Shown: positions 48,230 through 59,306 of the stretch, in pieces
Layout of the letters: every line of letters starts with the position of its first letter
How positions within the stretch are numbered: position 1 is the stretch's first letter
From: Pelistega europaea
GTDB taxonomy: Bacteria > Pseudomonadota > Gammaproteobacteria > Burkholderiales > Burkholderiaceae_B
Direction of reading: 5' to 3'
DNA: 64,000 bases
NCBI RefSeq assembly: GCF_013133775.1
Contig: NZ_JABGBO010000001.1
Location: 248,001-312,000, forward strand
Notes under the pieces: generated by a model
What the model was told of the DNA's origin: nothing
The model's input: only the letters and a program-made list of their open reading frames with translations
The model's database searches: none
Translations under genes and position numbers: made by a program

Positions 48230-49111
48230 ATGTCTGCACCAGAAGGCGTGTCACCACAGCAGTATTACATCCAGCACCATTTGGTTCATTTTAATAACCT
48301 TGGTGAGAAGCAGCAGTCAATTGCTGATTTTAGCGTTATCAACTATGACTCATTATTTTGGTCTATTGCTATGGGGCTCATCGTTATTGGTGTGCTTTAT
48401 TTGGCAGCTCGCAAAGCTACCAGTGGCGTACCAGGTCGCTTCCAAGCGGCTGTCGAAATGATGGTCGAGATGGTGGCGGATCAGGCCAAAGGTATTGTGC
48501 ATAATGCTCAATCACGTTTGTTTGTAGCGCCGTTGGCGTTGACTGTGTTCTTATGGATTACTCTTATGAATACATTGGACTTGGTGCCAGTGGATTTATT
48601 GGGTTGGGTCTTTCAGCAACTTGGTCTTGCTCACGATCATCATGACCCACTTTACTATCATCGTATTCTTCCAACCGCCGATTTAAATATCCCTATGGGT
48701 ATGTCTATGTGCGTGTTGTTGCTTTCTCTTTATTATGGTATCAAGATTAAAGGCGGTGGCCATTTTGTGGCTGAGTTGTTTACGGCGCCTTTCCATGCTC
48801 ACGGTGTAGGTGCGATTCTGTTGGCTCCAGCGAACTTCGCTCTTAACCTTATTGAGTATGGTGCCAAGACTGTGTCATTAGGTATGCGACTTTTCGGTAA
48901 TATGTTTGCCGGTGAATTGGTGTTCATGCTTATTGCTCTGTTGGGCGGTGCTTGGTCTGGTTTCAATGCTCTCAGCATTGCATTAGGTGCTGGTCATGTG
49001 GTGGCTGGTGCAATTTGGGCGATTTTCCATATTATGGTGATTTTGCTTCAAGCGTTTATTTTCATGATGTTGACATTGGTTTACATCGGTCAAGCGCACG
49101 AGGGTCACTAG
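48230..49111 (+). CDS. atpB: ATP synthase Fo subunit a
   Basis: Inner-membrane stator subunit of 293 residues that forms the two proton half-channels. The essential arginine lies in [23 protein letters not shown], and further polar channel residues occur in the last helix ([23 protein letters not shown]). A histidine-rich loop ([10 protein letters not shown]) lies around residue 140. It has the normal position between atpI and atpE. Confidence 0.97.
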   Translation: MSAPEGVSPQQYYIQHHLVHFNNLGEKQQSIADFSVINYDSLFWSIAMGLIVIGVLYLAARKATSGVPGRFQAAVEMMVEMVADQAKGIVHNAQSRLFVAPLALTVFLWITLMNTLDLVPVDLLGWVFQQLGLAHDHHDPLYYHRILPTADLNIPMGMSMCVLLLSLYYGIKIKGGGHFVAELFTAPFHAHGVGAILLAPANFALNLIEYGAKTVSLGMRLFGNMFAGELVFMLIALLGGAWSGFNALSIALGAGHVVAGAIWAIFHIMVILLQAFIFMMLTLVYIGQAHEGH

Positions 49112-49120
49112 TAAGGTTTC

Positions 49121-49146
49121 AGAGTATCGACTCTGGTCGGTACTCT
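49121..49146 (+). other. Hairpin between atpB and atpE
   Basis: AGAGTATCGAC (49121-49131) pairs with GTCGGTACTCT (49136-49146), 11 pairs with one G-U and a TCTG loop. A smaller GGTC/GACC hairpin follows at 49152-49164. There is no T-run, so it is probably an RNA-processing or stability element. A T-rich stretch then leads to AAGGAG before atpE. Confidence 0.5.
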
Positions 49147-49191
49147 CTTTAGGTCTTTTGGACCGTTTGTTTAACTTAAGTAGTTTTTTAA

Positions 49192-49476
<285 letters not shown>

Positions 49477-49525
49477 TCAAGAGACATTTTTACCATCACT
49501 TGATGGTTAGTGAACTGGATGGAAT

Positions 49526-49550
49526 GATGTAGGGTGTAGGACCCTACATC
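49526..49550 (+). other. Perfect hairpin between atpE and atpF
   Basis: GATGTAGGGT (49526-49535) and ACCCTACATC (49541-49550) form a perfect 10-bp stem with a 5-base loop; a second one, ACCATCA/TGATGGT (49492-49498 with 49501-49507), lies right after atpE. No T-run follows. Such structures can protect the atpE message and so favour the high copy number of subunit c; this role is inference. Confidence 0.5.
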
Positions 49551-49620
49551 CGAAAATTCAGTAAAGAATTCCGGGTGATGCGATTATCTCGCCGCCTTAA
49601 CATATAGAAGGGAAACGACC

Positions 49621-50091
49621 GTGAATTTAAACGCGACGCTCTTTTTCCAGATGATTGTCTTCTTTGTGTTGGCATGGTTTACGATGAAATTCATCTGGCC
49701 GCCACTTATCAAAGCCATTGACGATCGTCGTCAAAAAATTGCCGAAGGCTTAGCTGCCGCTGACAAAGGTAAGACAGACTTGGCTCAAGCTCAAGCTCGT
49801 ATTACTCAAATTGAGCAAACAGCAAAAGCTGACAATCAACTTCGTCTTGCTGAAGCTGAAAAACAAGCGACTTCTATTGTGAACGCCGCTCGTGAAGAGG
49901 CAGAAGTTGAACGTGCTCGCATCATTGCACAAGCAAAACAAGATGCAGAGCTAGAAGTTGAACGCTTACGTGGTAGCTTACGTGATGAAGTGGCTGCTCT
50001 TGCCGTAAAAGGCGCTGAGCAAATTCTTCGTCGTGAAGTCGATGCTAAAACCCATGCTGAGTTGTTAGAACAACTTAAGGCACAGCTTTAA
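49621..50091 (+). CDS. atpF: ATP synthase Fo subunit b
   Basis: Peripheral-stalk subunit of 156 residues: one N-terminal membrane helix ([23 protein letters not shown]) and a long, charged, alanine-rich helix that dimerises and reaches F1. The start is GTG (GTGAATTTAAAC), with GAAGGG ahead. It ends twelve bases before atpH. The length matches the E. coli protein. Confidence 0.97.
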   Translation: MNLNATLFFQMIVFFVLAWFTMKFIWPPLIKAIDDRRQKIAEGLAAADKGKTDLAQAQARITQIEQTAKADNQLRLAEAEKQATSIVNAAREEAEVERARIIAQAKQDAELEVERLRGSLRDEVAALAVKGAEQILRREVDAKTHAELLEQLKAQL

Positions 50092-50103
50092 TCTAGGACT
50101 ATC

Positions 50104-50643
50104 ATGGCTGAATTATCAACAATTGCTCGTCCATATGCAGAGGCTCTTTATGCTGCGGCTCGTGATAAGAACGCAGTAGCACAGTGGTCTACTGTTTTGG
50201 GTGAACTAGCTCAAATTTCTTCTAATGAAGACGTTAGAGAAGTGATGACTGATCCACGATTGTCTAAGGCTCAGCGCAAAGAGTTATTGCTTGGTTTAGT
50301 TAAGAGTACTTTACCAGCAGATGCCACAAACTTTATCGATCTCTTAGTTGAAAATGATCGAGTAGTCACTCTCCCCGAAATTGCAGAGCAATTTGAAGGT
50401 TTAAAAAATCGCCATGAAGGTTCTGCTATTGCTAAGATAGTGAGTGCTTATGAACTCACTGATGCACAAGTGCAAGAATTATTAGCGGGTTTGGAGAGAA
50501 AGTTTGGTGTCAAACTCAAGCCCGAGGTTACAGTCGATAACTCAATTATCGGTGGCATTCGTGTCACTGTGGGTGATCAGGTATTAGATACTTCCGTGCA
50601 AGCACAATTAACTCGCTTGCGTGATACATTGGCTGCTCAATAA
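50104..50643 (+). CDS. atpH: ATP synthase F1 subunit delta
   Basis: Cytoplasmic connector of 179 residues between the alpha3-beta3 head and the b stalk. The N-terminal helical bundle begins [19 protein letters not shown], and the C-terminal domain has the family motif [29 protein letters not shown]. Standard place between atpF and atpA. Confidence 0.97.
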   Translation: MAELSTIARPYAEALYAAARDKNAVAQWSTVLGELAQISSNEDVREVMTDPRLSKAQRKELLLGLVKSTLPADATNFIDLLVENDRVVTLPEIAEQFEGLKNRHEGSAIAKIVSAYELTDAQVQELLAGLERKFGVKLKPEVTVDNSIIGGIRVTVGDQVLDTSVQAQLTRLRDTLAAQ

Positions 50644-50678
50644 GCGCCATAGAATAACAGGATTTCAGGAGTCTGAAT

Positions 50679-52220
50679 ATGCAACTCAATCCGTCAGAAA
50701 TCAGCGAATTGCTAAAAAGCCGTATTGAAGGCTTGGGTGCTTCTGCCGATGTTCGTACACAGGGTACTGTCGTTTCAGTAACCGACGGTATTACACGTAT
50801 CCACGGTTTATCCGATGTGATGCAAGGTGAAATGCTTGAATTTCCGAACAATGTATATGGTCTAGCTCTTAACTTGGAGCGCGACTCAGTTGGTGCGGTA
50901 ATTCTTGGTAACTATACTGGTATTTCAGAGGGTGACTCTGTTAAGACAACAGGTCGCATTTTGGAAGTGCCTGTTGGTCCAGAACTATTAGGTCGTGTTG
51001 TTAACACACTAGGTCAACCAATCGATGGTAAAGGTCCTATCAACGCAAAAGAAACAGACATCATCGAGAAAGTGGCTCCAGGTGTGATTGCACGTAAATC
51101 TGTGGATCAACCATTACAAACAGGTATCAAAGCGATTGACTCAATGGTACCTATCGGTCGTGGTCAACGTGAGTTGATTATTGGTGACCGTCAAACAGGT
51201 AAAACAGCGGTTGCTGTGGATGCTATTATTAACCAAAAAGGCACTGGCGTTAAGTGTGTGTATGTGGCTATTGGTCAAAAAGCATCTACTATCAACAACG
51301 TTGTCCGTAAATTAGAAGAACATGGTGCGTTAGAGTACACTATCGTTGTTGCAGCATCTGCCTCTGATTCAGCAGCAATGCAATACCTTGCTCCTTATGC
51401 TGGTTGTACAATGGGTGAATACTTCCGTGACCGTGGTGAAGATGCTCTTATCGTTTATGATGACTTGACTAAACAAGCTTGGGCTTACCGTCAAGTGTCA
51501 TTGCTATTGCGCCGTCCACCTGGACGTGAAGCATATCCTGGTGACGTATTCTACTTACACTCTCGCTTGCTAGAGCGTGCTGCTCGTGTAAATGCTGAGT
51601 ATGTTGAGAAGTTTACTAAAGGCGCAGTTACTGGCAAGACAGGTTCATTGACTGCATTGCCAATCATTGAAACACAAGCTGGTGACGTATCAGCGTTCGT
51701 ACCAACTAACGTGATTTCTATTACTGACGGTCAAATCTTCCTAGAAACTGACTTGTTTAACGCAGGTGTTCGTCCAGCGATTAACGCGGGTATTTCGGTA
51801 TCTCGTGTGGGTGGTGCAGCACAAACTAAAGTTGTTAAGAAGCTTTCTGGTGGTATCCGTACTGACTTAGCTCAATATCGTGAGTTGGCTGCATTTGCGC
51901 AGTTTGCTTCTGATCTTGATGATGCTACTCGTCGTCAGTTAGAGCGTGGTAAACGTGTGGTTGAGTTATTGAAACAACCACAATATGAACCTCAAAAAGT
52001 TTGGGAATTAGCTGTTTCACTTTATGCCGTGAATAACGGTTACATTGATGATGTAGAAGTGTCTCAAGTATTGGCTTTCGAGAAAGCGCTTAAAGACGAA
52101 ATCAGACATAACCATGCTGATTTAGTTGATAGCATCGAGAGCAAAAAAGAACTTACCAAAGAAGATGAAGCAAAACTGAAAGATGTTATTGCTAACTTCA
52201 AAAAAGTAGCTTCTTTCTAA
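50679..52220 (+). CDS. atpA: ATP synthase F1 subunit alpha
   Basis: Non-catalytic nucleotide-binding subunit of 513 residues. The P-loop is GDRQTGKTA; other marks are [13 protein letters not shown] at the N terminus, the family signature [17 protein letters not shown] and the visible [26 protein letters not shown] precedes the ATG. A hairpin with a short T-run separates it from atpG. Confidence 0.98.
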   Translation: MQLNPSEISELLKSRIEGLGASADVRTQGTVVSVTDGITRIHGLSDVMQGEMLEFPNNVYGLALNLERDSVGAVILGNYTGISEGDSVKTTGRILEVPVGPELLGRVVNTLGQPIDGKGPINAKETDIIEKVAPGVIARKSVDQPLQTGIKAIDSMVPIGRGQRELIIGDRQTGKTAVAVDAIINQKGTGVKCVYVAIGQKASTINNVVRKLEEHGALEYTIVVAASASDSAAMQYLAPYAGCTMGEYFRDRGEDALIVYDDLTKQAWAYRQVSLLLRRPPGREAYPGDVFYLHSRLLERAARVNAEYVEKFTKGAVTGKTGSLTALPIIETQAGDVSAFVPTNVISITDGQIFLETDLFNAGVRPAINAGISVSRVGGAAQTKVVKKLSGGIRTDLAQYRELAAFAQFASDLDDATRRQLERGKRVVELLKQPQYEPQKVWELAVSLYAVNNGYIDDVEVSQVLAFEKALKDEIRHNHADLVDSIESKKELTKEDEAKLKDVIANFKKVASF

Positions 52221-52232
52221 AACTCAAGGTGG

Positions 52233-52261
52233 AGCATACCTAGGTAGCTAGGTATGCTTTT
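52233..52261 (+). other. Terminator-like hairpin between atpA and atpG
   Basis: AGCATACCTAG (52233-52243) and CTAGGTATGCT (52248-52258) form a perfect 11-bp stem with a GTAG loop followed by TTTTG. It sits 12 bases after the atpA stop inside the operon. The T-run is short, so partial termination or message stabilisation are both possible. Confidence 0.55.
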
Positions 52262-52286
52262 GTAAGCAATCTCCTAGGAAAGCGAC

Positions 52287-53195
52287 ATGGCTGGAATTAA
52301 GGAAATCCGTACTAAGATCAAGAGTGTACAAAACACTCGCAAGATCACCAAGGCGATGGAAATGGTGGCGGCTTCTAAAATGCGTAAAGCGCAAGATAGA
52401 ATGCGTGCGAGCCGTCCATACACAAAGAAAGTACGTGAGATTGCCATGCACATGATGATGACGAACCCTGGTTATTCTCATCCATTTTTGGAGGAGCGTA
52501 AAGAGGTGAAGGCAGTCGGTATTGTGATGGTAACGACAGACAAAGGTCTATGCGGTGGTTTAAATACCAATATTTCGCGCTTAGTGTTAAGCCGCCTCAA
52601 GGAATTTGAATCACAAGGTATTAAGGTTCAGGCAACAGCTTTTGGTAACAAGGGCTTAGGCTTCCTTACTCGTTTAGGGGTGAACCTAGTATCACAACAG
52701 GTTAATCTTGGTGATAAACCTAATCTTGAAGCACTTGTGGGTGCACTCAAAGTACAATTAGACGACTACGTTAATGGTAAAATTGATGCAGTTTATATTG
52801 CAACGAGTGATTTTGTGAATACAATGCGTCAGGTACCTACATTTGTACGTATTCTGCCATTGCCAGATGGTCTTGCTGACCCATTCACAACCGAAGAAGG
52901 TAGCATTACAGCTGATGATAGTGCAAAATCTAGCTATCATTGGGATTATATCTTCGAGCCGGGTGCAAAAGAGGTGATTGATGACCTTCTTCAACGTTAT
53001 GTTGAAGGGGTGGTTTATCAAGCAGTAGCAGAAAATATGGCGTCTGAGCAGTCTGCACGTATGGTTGCGATGAAGGCCGCATCAGATAATGCGAAAAAGG
53101 TTATTGGTGATTTGCAATTGGTGTATAACAAGACACGTCAAGCAGCAATTACCAAAGAAATTTCAGAAATCGTGGGAGGAGCCGCTGCAGTTTAA
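52287..53195 (+). CDS. atpG: ATP synthase F1 subunit gamma
   Basis: Central rotor shaft, 302 residues. The N-terminal helix [35 protein letters not shown] and the C-terminal helix [49 protein letters not shown] form the coiled coil, both strongly conserved; the [10 protein letters not shown] motif lies in the globular part. Slightly longer than the 287-residue E. coli protein, through a loop near residues 205-215. Confidence 0.98.
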   Translation: MAGIKEIRTKIKSVQNTRKITKAMEMVAASKMRKAQDRMRASRPYTKKVREIAMHMMMTNPGYSHPFLEERKEVKAVGIVMVTTDKGLCGGLNTNISRLVLSRLKEFESQGIKVQATAFGNKGLGFLTRLGVNLVSQQVNLGDKPNLEALVGALKVQLDDYVNGKIDAVYIATSDFVNTMRQVPTFVRILPLPDGLADPFTTEEGSITADDSAKSSYHWDYIFEPGAKEVIDDLLQRYVEGVVYQAVAENMASEQSARMVAMKAASDNAKKVIGDLQLVYNKTRQAAITKEISEIVGGAAAV

Positions 53196-53222
53196 GCGGT
53201 TACTTTCAAGCGTTAAAGGTAA

Positions 53223-54632
<1,410 letters not shown>

Positions 54633-54644
54633 TAAGGATTGAAT

Positions 54645-55076
54645 ATGTCAAACACACTTCATGTTGACGTGGTAAGTCAGGAAGAGTCTATCTACTCTGG
54701 AGAAGCCAAGATGGTGGTCCTTCCTGGTGAATCTGGGGAATTAGGTATTCTCCCAGGTCATACCCCACTGATTTCTCGTATCCGTCCAGGACAAGTTAAA
54801 ATCGTTCGTGAAGATGGTAGCGAGGAGTATGTGTTTGTCGCAGGTGGTCTTCTAGAAGTTCAACCTAAAGCAGTCACTGTATTATCTGATACAGCTATCC
54901 GAGCAGCAGATCTTGATGAAGCCCGTGCATTGGCGGCTCGCGAGAAAGCTGAAGAATCTCTTCGCAATGCGAAGACTAAGGAAGAGATTGCTGTGGTTGA
55001 GGCTGAGCTTGCTATGTTGGCAGCACAAGCTCATGTGGCTCGCCAGTATGCTGAGCGCAGTAAAAATCGCCACTAA
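54645..55076 (+). CDS. atpC: ATP synthase F1 subunit epsilon
   Basis: Rotor subunit of 143 residues that couples gamma to the c-ring and can inhibit hydrolysis. The N-terminal beta sandwich has [38 protein letters not shown], and two C-terminal helices follow ([15 protein letters not shown]). I chose the ATG at 54645, with AAGGA ahead; a TTG two codons earlier is possible. Last gene of the operon, followed by two hairpins. Confidence 0.96.
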   Translation: MSNTLHVDVVSQEESIYSGEAKMVVLPGESGELGILPGHTPLISRIRPGQVKIVREDGSEEYVFVAGGLLEVQPKAVTVLSDTAIRAADLDEARALAAREKAEESLRNAKTKEEIAVVEAELAMLAAQAHVARQYAERSKNRH

Positions 55077-55104
55077 CCTGCGATAGCGATACATAACCAC
55101 ATTT

Positions 55105-55128
55105 GAGCAAACTCTACGGAGTTTGCTC
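55105..55128 (+). terminator. First hairpin after the atp operon
   Basis: GAGCAAACTC and GAGTTTGCTC form a perfect 10-bp stem around a TACG loop, 28 bases after atpC. No T-run follows, so it probably protects the 3' end, with termination at the next hairpin. Confidence 0.5.
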
Positions 55129-55142
55129 AGTGAAGTGGTATA

Positions 55143-55173
55143 AAGGACTGGTTGCAAGACAATCAGTCCTTTT
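55143..55173 (+). terminator. Intrinsic terminator of the atp operon
   Basis: AAGGACTG (55143-55150) pairs with CAGTCCTT (55164-55171), followed by TTTTG. It ends the atp transcript before the AEC transporter gene, which has its own start region. Confidence 0.75.
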
Positions 55174-55337
55174 GTATTTATAGACCATCCGTATTTTTAC
55201 ACTACCCTCTCATAGAGGAGGTTATTCTCTTTTAGCTGCTTATAATCGTGCTTCTGAGTTACTGACATAGCTGTTATAATGGCTTCCTATCAAATAATAA
55301 TGATGAAATCGGTATGCAATAATAAGCAGGAGACAGC

Positions 55338-56255
55338 ATGGATTTAGTCTATCTCATCATATCAGATTGTTTGCTCATCCTTATTGGGTGGCTACTACAT
55401 AATAAATGGCATTTTTCAGGTGAGTTTTTTACGGGTTTGGAAAAGTTAGTTTATTTTTTGTTATTTCCTGCCCTCATGATTCGTTCACTGACATTATCAC
55501 CTATTTCTCTTAGCAGTGCCGGCAATTTACTCATCATTTCTTTTTTATTGTCATTCGCTGGCTTATGGATGGGCAGTCAGGTCAAGCGTTTTTTTCCTGT
55601 TGAGGCGAAATCTTTGGCTTCTAGCATACAATGCGCCTATCGATTTAATACTTTTATGGGGTTGTCTCTAGCTTCGGCGATTGCTGGTAAAGAAAGCTTT
55701 TTAGTGATGACAGTTTTGGTGGGATTCTGTGTGCCAATTATGAATGTGTTGGCAGTTAATACGCTGGCTAAGCATCAGAATAACAGTAATGTATTACTTG
55801 AAATTTTGAAAAATCCTCTGGTTATCTCAACTTTTATTGGTCTGACATTAAATTTTAGTGGTTGGAGTATCCCAGATCCTTTTGCGGGTACTTTGGAAAA
55901 GCTTTCTCAGGGAACTATCTCGTTGGGGCTTATGTGTGTGGGAGCTGCTCTGATGTTACGCTCAGGAGCACAGAATATCCAATTATTATCTTGGATTGTT
56001 TGTGTCCGATTATTGGTTATGCCTATTGTAGGTATCGTGCTTGCTTTGCTTTTCCAATTATCAGCGGTGAGTGCGCAAACACTTGTATTGTTTACCTCGC
56101 TACCGACAGCTTCTGCAGCCTATATCTTGGCGGTACGGATGGGAGGGGATGGGCGGACTGTGGCAAGTATTATTTCAGTTGGTACTATGTTTGCCATGTT
56201 AACCATGCCTATGTGGATGAGTTTGGCAGCATGGTTATTTCCTTTAGGTCAATGA
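55338..56255 (+). CDS. AEC (auxin efflux carrier) family transporter
   Basis: A 305-residue membrane protein with about ten helices in two inverted five-helix halves, the pattern of the AEC family (bile acid/auxin-type fold). Marks include GLEKLVYFLLFPALMIRSL in the second helix and the LPTASAAYILAVRMGGDGRTVASIIS motif in the eighth and ninth. Bacterial members export or import small carboxylates such as malate or malonate; the substrate here is unknown. GGAG precedes the ATG. It converges on the next gene. Confidence 0.9.
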   Translation: MDLVYLIISDCLLILIGWLLHNKWHFSGEFFTGLEKLVYFLLFPALMIRSLTLSPISLSSAGNLLIISFLLSFAGLWMGSQVKRFFPVEAKSLASSIQCAYRFNTFMGLSLASAIAGKESFLVMTVLVGFCVPIMNVLAVNTLAKHQNNSNVLLEILKNPLVISTFIGLTLNFSGWSIPDPFAGTLEKLSQGTISLGLMCVGAALMLRSGAQNIQLLSWIVCVRLLVMPIVGIVLALLFQLSAVSAQTLVLFTSLPTASAAYILAVRMGGDGRTVASIISVGTMFAMLTMPMWMSLAAWLFPLGQ

Positions 56256-56324
56256 GACAGACCTGTAGAGGCTGTGCAATGATACGAGTATAATCTGCAC
56301 ACACCCCATCACGAAGATAGCTGT

Positions 56325-57536
56325 TTATCGGTAGCCTGCTAAGTCAAGTTTTTTGTAAGTGTAATAGCTCACAAATAAGAAGGCACATAGACTCATAGTG
56401 ATACCAATGACACCTAATACACGGACAAGATTGTAGTGGGTGAAACTGCTTGAGATCATCATGCCTACAGCCCCAAATGCTACGTTAGTAAAGCTAATTA
56501 CGGAGGCGGATGCGCCTGCATTCATTTTTGGTTGACTAAGTAAAATATCGGTTGAGAATGAACGAGCAAAGCTGTTGCTTAGGGTTACAGGGGCAAAACA
56601 AATCAGAAAGATGGTTGGAGACCATGAACCAATCGTGGCGGTTAGCACGCAAGCAATAAAGATAAAACCTAGCATGCTACGTAAAATGACCGAAGGACGT
56701 AAATGTGGTTTCACTATCAGATAAAATTTAGGCGCAAAAATCAGTAGGGTTGCATTGATGGCAAAATAAATACTGAATGTGGTTTCGCTTAAACCAAATT
56801 GTTTGATATAAATATAGGAGCTAACAGCGAGGTATGCCATAAAAGTGACAGAATTCATGGCGGTAGAGCAAAGAAAACTCATAAACCCTTTGTGTTTAAG
56901 CACCAGACCGAGAGATAAGATAGATTGAAAAGTATTGCCTTGTAGGCGTTTATTTTTGCGTAGGGTCTCTCTTAGTAAGCAAGCCATAATAAAGCTAGTG
57001 GCAGAAATAGCGGAAAGCACGACAAAACTGGCCTCCCAAGCAAAATGTTTAATCAGTTGTGCTCCGATAATAGGAGCTAGGGTTGGGCCTAATACAGTAA
57101 ACATTTGCAATGTAGCAATTACTTTAGTGCGCTCATGGTCAGCAAAGCTATCCTTGACGATGGCCATAGGTACAGCAATCATCCCACCAGCCCCAAATGC
57201 TTGAATCATCCGAGCGATAATAAATAATTCAATATTGGGAGTAAAGACACAGCCTAATGAGCCTAAAAAATACAAGGCAATGCAGCTGAGTAACACTGGT
57301 TTACGACCGAATTTATCACTGATAGTACCATTTAATAACATACCAATGGCCATAAAAAGAGTAAAACCACTCAAGGTGAAACTTAGCATTTCTGGAGTGG
57401 TTTTCAGGTCTTCTAAAATGATAGGAAAAGCAGCTAAATACATATCAATGGATAGCGGTCCTGTCATGCCAAGGATAAGCAACAATAGGAAGAATCCATT
57501 GCTTTTAAGAATGGGTTGGCTAAAAGAGCTAGTCAT
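56325..57536 (-). CDS. Bcr/CflA-type multidrug MFS transporter
   Basis: A 403-residue inner-membrane protein with twelve predicted helices. The N terminus LGMTGPLSIDMYLAAFPIILEDLKT, motif A NGTISDKFGRKPVLL and ARMIQAFGAGGMIAVPMAIVKD match the Bcr/CflA drug-resistance subfamily (DHA1). In E. coli Bcr exports bicyclomycin and other compounds; the substrate here is unknown. It stands alone between the AEC gene and the thioesterase gene. Confidence 0.9.
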   Translation of the reverse strand: MTSSFSQPILKSNGFFLLLLILGMTGPLSIDMYLAAFPIILEDLKTTPEMLSFTLSGFTLFMAIGMLLNGTISDKFGRKPVLLSCIALYFLGSLGCVFTPNIELFIIARMIQAFGAGGMIAVPMAIVKDSFADHERTKVIATLQMFTVLGPTLAPIIGAQLIKHFAWEASFVVLSAISATSFIMACLLRETLRKNKRLQGNTFQSILSLGLVLKHKGFMSFLCSTAMNSVTFMAYLAVSSYIYIKQFGLSETTFSIYFAINATLLIFAPKFYLIVKPHLRPSVILRSMLGFIFIACVLTATIGSWSPTIFLICFAPVTLSNSFARSFSTDILLSQPKMNAGASASVISFTNVAFGAVGMMISSSFTHYNLVRVLGVIGITMSLCAFLFVSYYTYKKLDLAGYR

Positions 57537-57662
57537 TATTGTTGTCCTACAAAAAATGGATAATCACAGAGGTGTGATGTGCAACAGGAGGGGATAAGTG
57601 AAATTTTTTTTGTAATAACAAAATCCCAAGCTCTCCGTATCACGTGATTATCAGAAATGAAA

Positions 57663-57721
57663 ATTTGGGTATTTGAACACTATTATATCGTTTAATAATT
57701 TATAGATTAATACCCAAATTG
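57663..57721 (-). promoter_or_regulatory. Perfect 12-bp inverted repeat between thioesterase and MFS genes
   Basis: AATTTGGGTATT (57663-57674) and AATACCCAAATT (57710-57721) are separated by 35 very AT-rich bases. On the minus strand the repeat follows the thioesterase stop by about 48 bases and is trailed by TTTTCATTT, so it may be a terminator with a long loop. It also lies about 130 bases ahead of the Bcr-like gene start and could be a two-site operator. Confidence 0.4.
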
Positions 57722-57768
57722 TTGAAGCATCTTTTCGTAAGAGGAAATAATTTTATCTTTTGGACTTC

Positions 57769-58278
57769 CTATACTTCCACCTTATCCATTAACTCTTTTT
57801 GTACTTTGAGACGAGCTTCTTTACGATGCTTACCTGCCTCAAAACGCTGCTTTTTCAATGGAGTATCAATAGTTAATTCTGGTACACGGCGTGGTTTTCC
57901 GTTTTCATCGACAGCTACCATAGTGAAATAGCAACTATTGGTGTGACGCACTGTACGCTTTTGAATATTCTGTGCTTCTACGCGGATACCAACTTCCATA
58001 GATGTTTTACCGACATAGTTCACCATAGAAAGAAATTGAACCAACTCACCCACAAAAATCGGCTCTTTAAACAACACTTGGTCTACAGACAAGGTCACCA
58101 CATAACCGCCTGAAAAACGGCTAGCACAGGCATAGGCTACCTGGTCAAGTAATTTAAGAATGACACCACCATGGACATTGCCTGAGAAATTTGCGGTGTC
58201 TGGTGTCATGAGGACGCTCATAGTGAGCTCAGCTTGCTCGGTAGGAGCAATATGTCGTTCTTCGTCAAGCATAGGCAT
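57769..58278 (-). CDS. Acyl-CoA thioesterase, hotdog fold (YciA-like)
   Basis: A 169-residue hydrolase of acyl-CoA thioesters. The hotdog motif MTPDTANFSGNVHGGVILKLLDQVAYACASRFSGG contains the conserved Asn-His-Gly and Asp of the acyl-CoA hydrolase (YciA/ACOT) family; VTLSVDQVLFKEPIFVGELV forms the central strands, and a lysine/arginine-rich tail ends the protein. AGGA precedes the ATG at 58278. It lies 35 bases upstream of nothing related: secF ends just beyond its start on the same strand, so the two may share a transcript. Confidence 0.92.
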   Translation of the reverse strand: MPMLDEERHIAPTEQAELTMSVLMTPDTANFSGNVHGGVILKLLDQVAYACASRFSGGYVVTLSVDQVLFKEPIFVGELVQFLSMVNYVGKTSMEVGIRVEAQNIQKRTVRHTNSCYFTMVAVDENGKPRRVPELTIDTPLKKQRFEAGKHRKEARLKVQKELMDKVEV

Positions 58279-58313
58279 ACCTAATTTCCTTTATGTGGAG
58301 AGAAGAGGGCTTG

Positions 58314-59255
58314 CTAGCCCTCTGCAATTTCCGCAGCAGGATCTTCTTTCTTGGGTGTCTTAATCATGTCTTCGCGTTTAACCCCTAACCACATGGCAAT
58401 CGCGGCAGCAACAAACACTGAAGAATAAATACCGAACCAAATACCGATAGTCAATGCAAGGGCAAAGTAATGTAGTGTAGGACCACCAAAGAACAACATT
58501 GATAACACCATCATCTGAGTCGAACCGTGAGTAATCACTGTACGAGAGATAGTTTGGGTAATGGAGCTGTTGATAATCTCAACCACTGTAGCCTTGCGTT
58601 GTTTACGGAAGTTTTCACGGATACGGTCCATAATCACCACGGATTCATTGACTGAGTAGCCCAGCACTGCCAGCACACCAGCCAGAACTGATAATGAGAA
58701 CTCCCACTGAAAGAAAGCAAAGAAACCGAGGATAATTACCACGTCATGTAGGTTAGCAATTACCCCAGAGACTGAGAACTTCCATTCAAAACGGAATGCT
58801 AAATACACACAGATACCGATTACCACAAAGATAAAAGCGTGTAACCCGTTTTTGTAAAGCTCATTACCGATTTGTGGACCAACAAACTCCACACGAGTAA
58901 GAGATACACTCGCATCTTGTGCTTGCAATGCCTTAAGAATTATCTGACTTTGTTCAGCAGAGCTAATGCCTTCTTTCAGCGGTAGGCGAATCAATACATC
59001 TTCTGCAGTACCAAAGTTTTGAACCTGGAAGTCAGAGTAATTGAGCGAACTAATGGCATTACGCACTTTTTCAATATCTGCAGCATGCTGATATTTTGCC
59101 TCAATAATCGTACCGCCTGTAAACTCAATAGAGAGGTTAAAGCCACGTGTAACAATGAAGAATACCGCAAGCAAGAAAGTCACTGCACTGATGATATTAA
59201 GCACCAGTGCATACTTCATAAACGGTATAGTTTTGTGAATTTTAAATAATTCCAT
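58314..59255 (-). CDS. secF: Protein translocase subunit SecF
   Basis: Inner-membrane partner of SecD in proton-driven late steps of protein export, 313 residues with six membrane helices and a periplasmic domain after the first. Marks are RGFNLSIEFTGGTIIEAKY, GVLAVLGYSVNESVVIMDRIREN (membrane core) and SITQTISRTVITHGSTQMMVLSMLFFGGPTL. It follows secD by about 50 bases. Confidence 0.97.
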   Translation of the reverse strand: MELFKIHKTIPFMKYALVLNIISAVTFLLAVFFIVTRGFNLSIEFTGGTIIEAKYQHAADIEKVRNAISSLNYSDFQVQNFGTAEDVLIRLPLKEGISSAEQSQIILKALQAQDASVSLTRVEFVGPQIGNELYKNGLHAFIFVVIGICVYLAFRFEWKFSVSGVIANLHDVVIILGFFAFFQWEFSLSVLAGVLAVLGYSVNESVVIMDRIRENFRKQRKATVVEIINSSITQTISRTVITHGSTQMMVLSMLFFGGPTLHYFALALTIGIWFGIYSSVFVAAAIAMWLGVKREDMIKTPKKEDPAAEIAEG

Positions 59256-59306
59256 GTTGTTTTCCTAAATTTATTTATCTGTACCTAGTAAGAGCAACCC
59301 CAAGGC

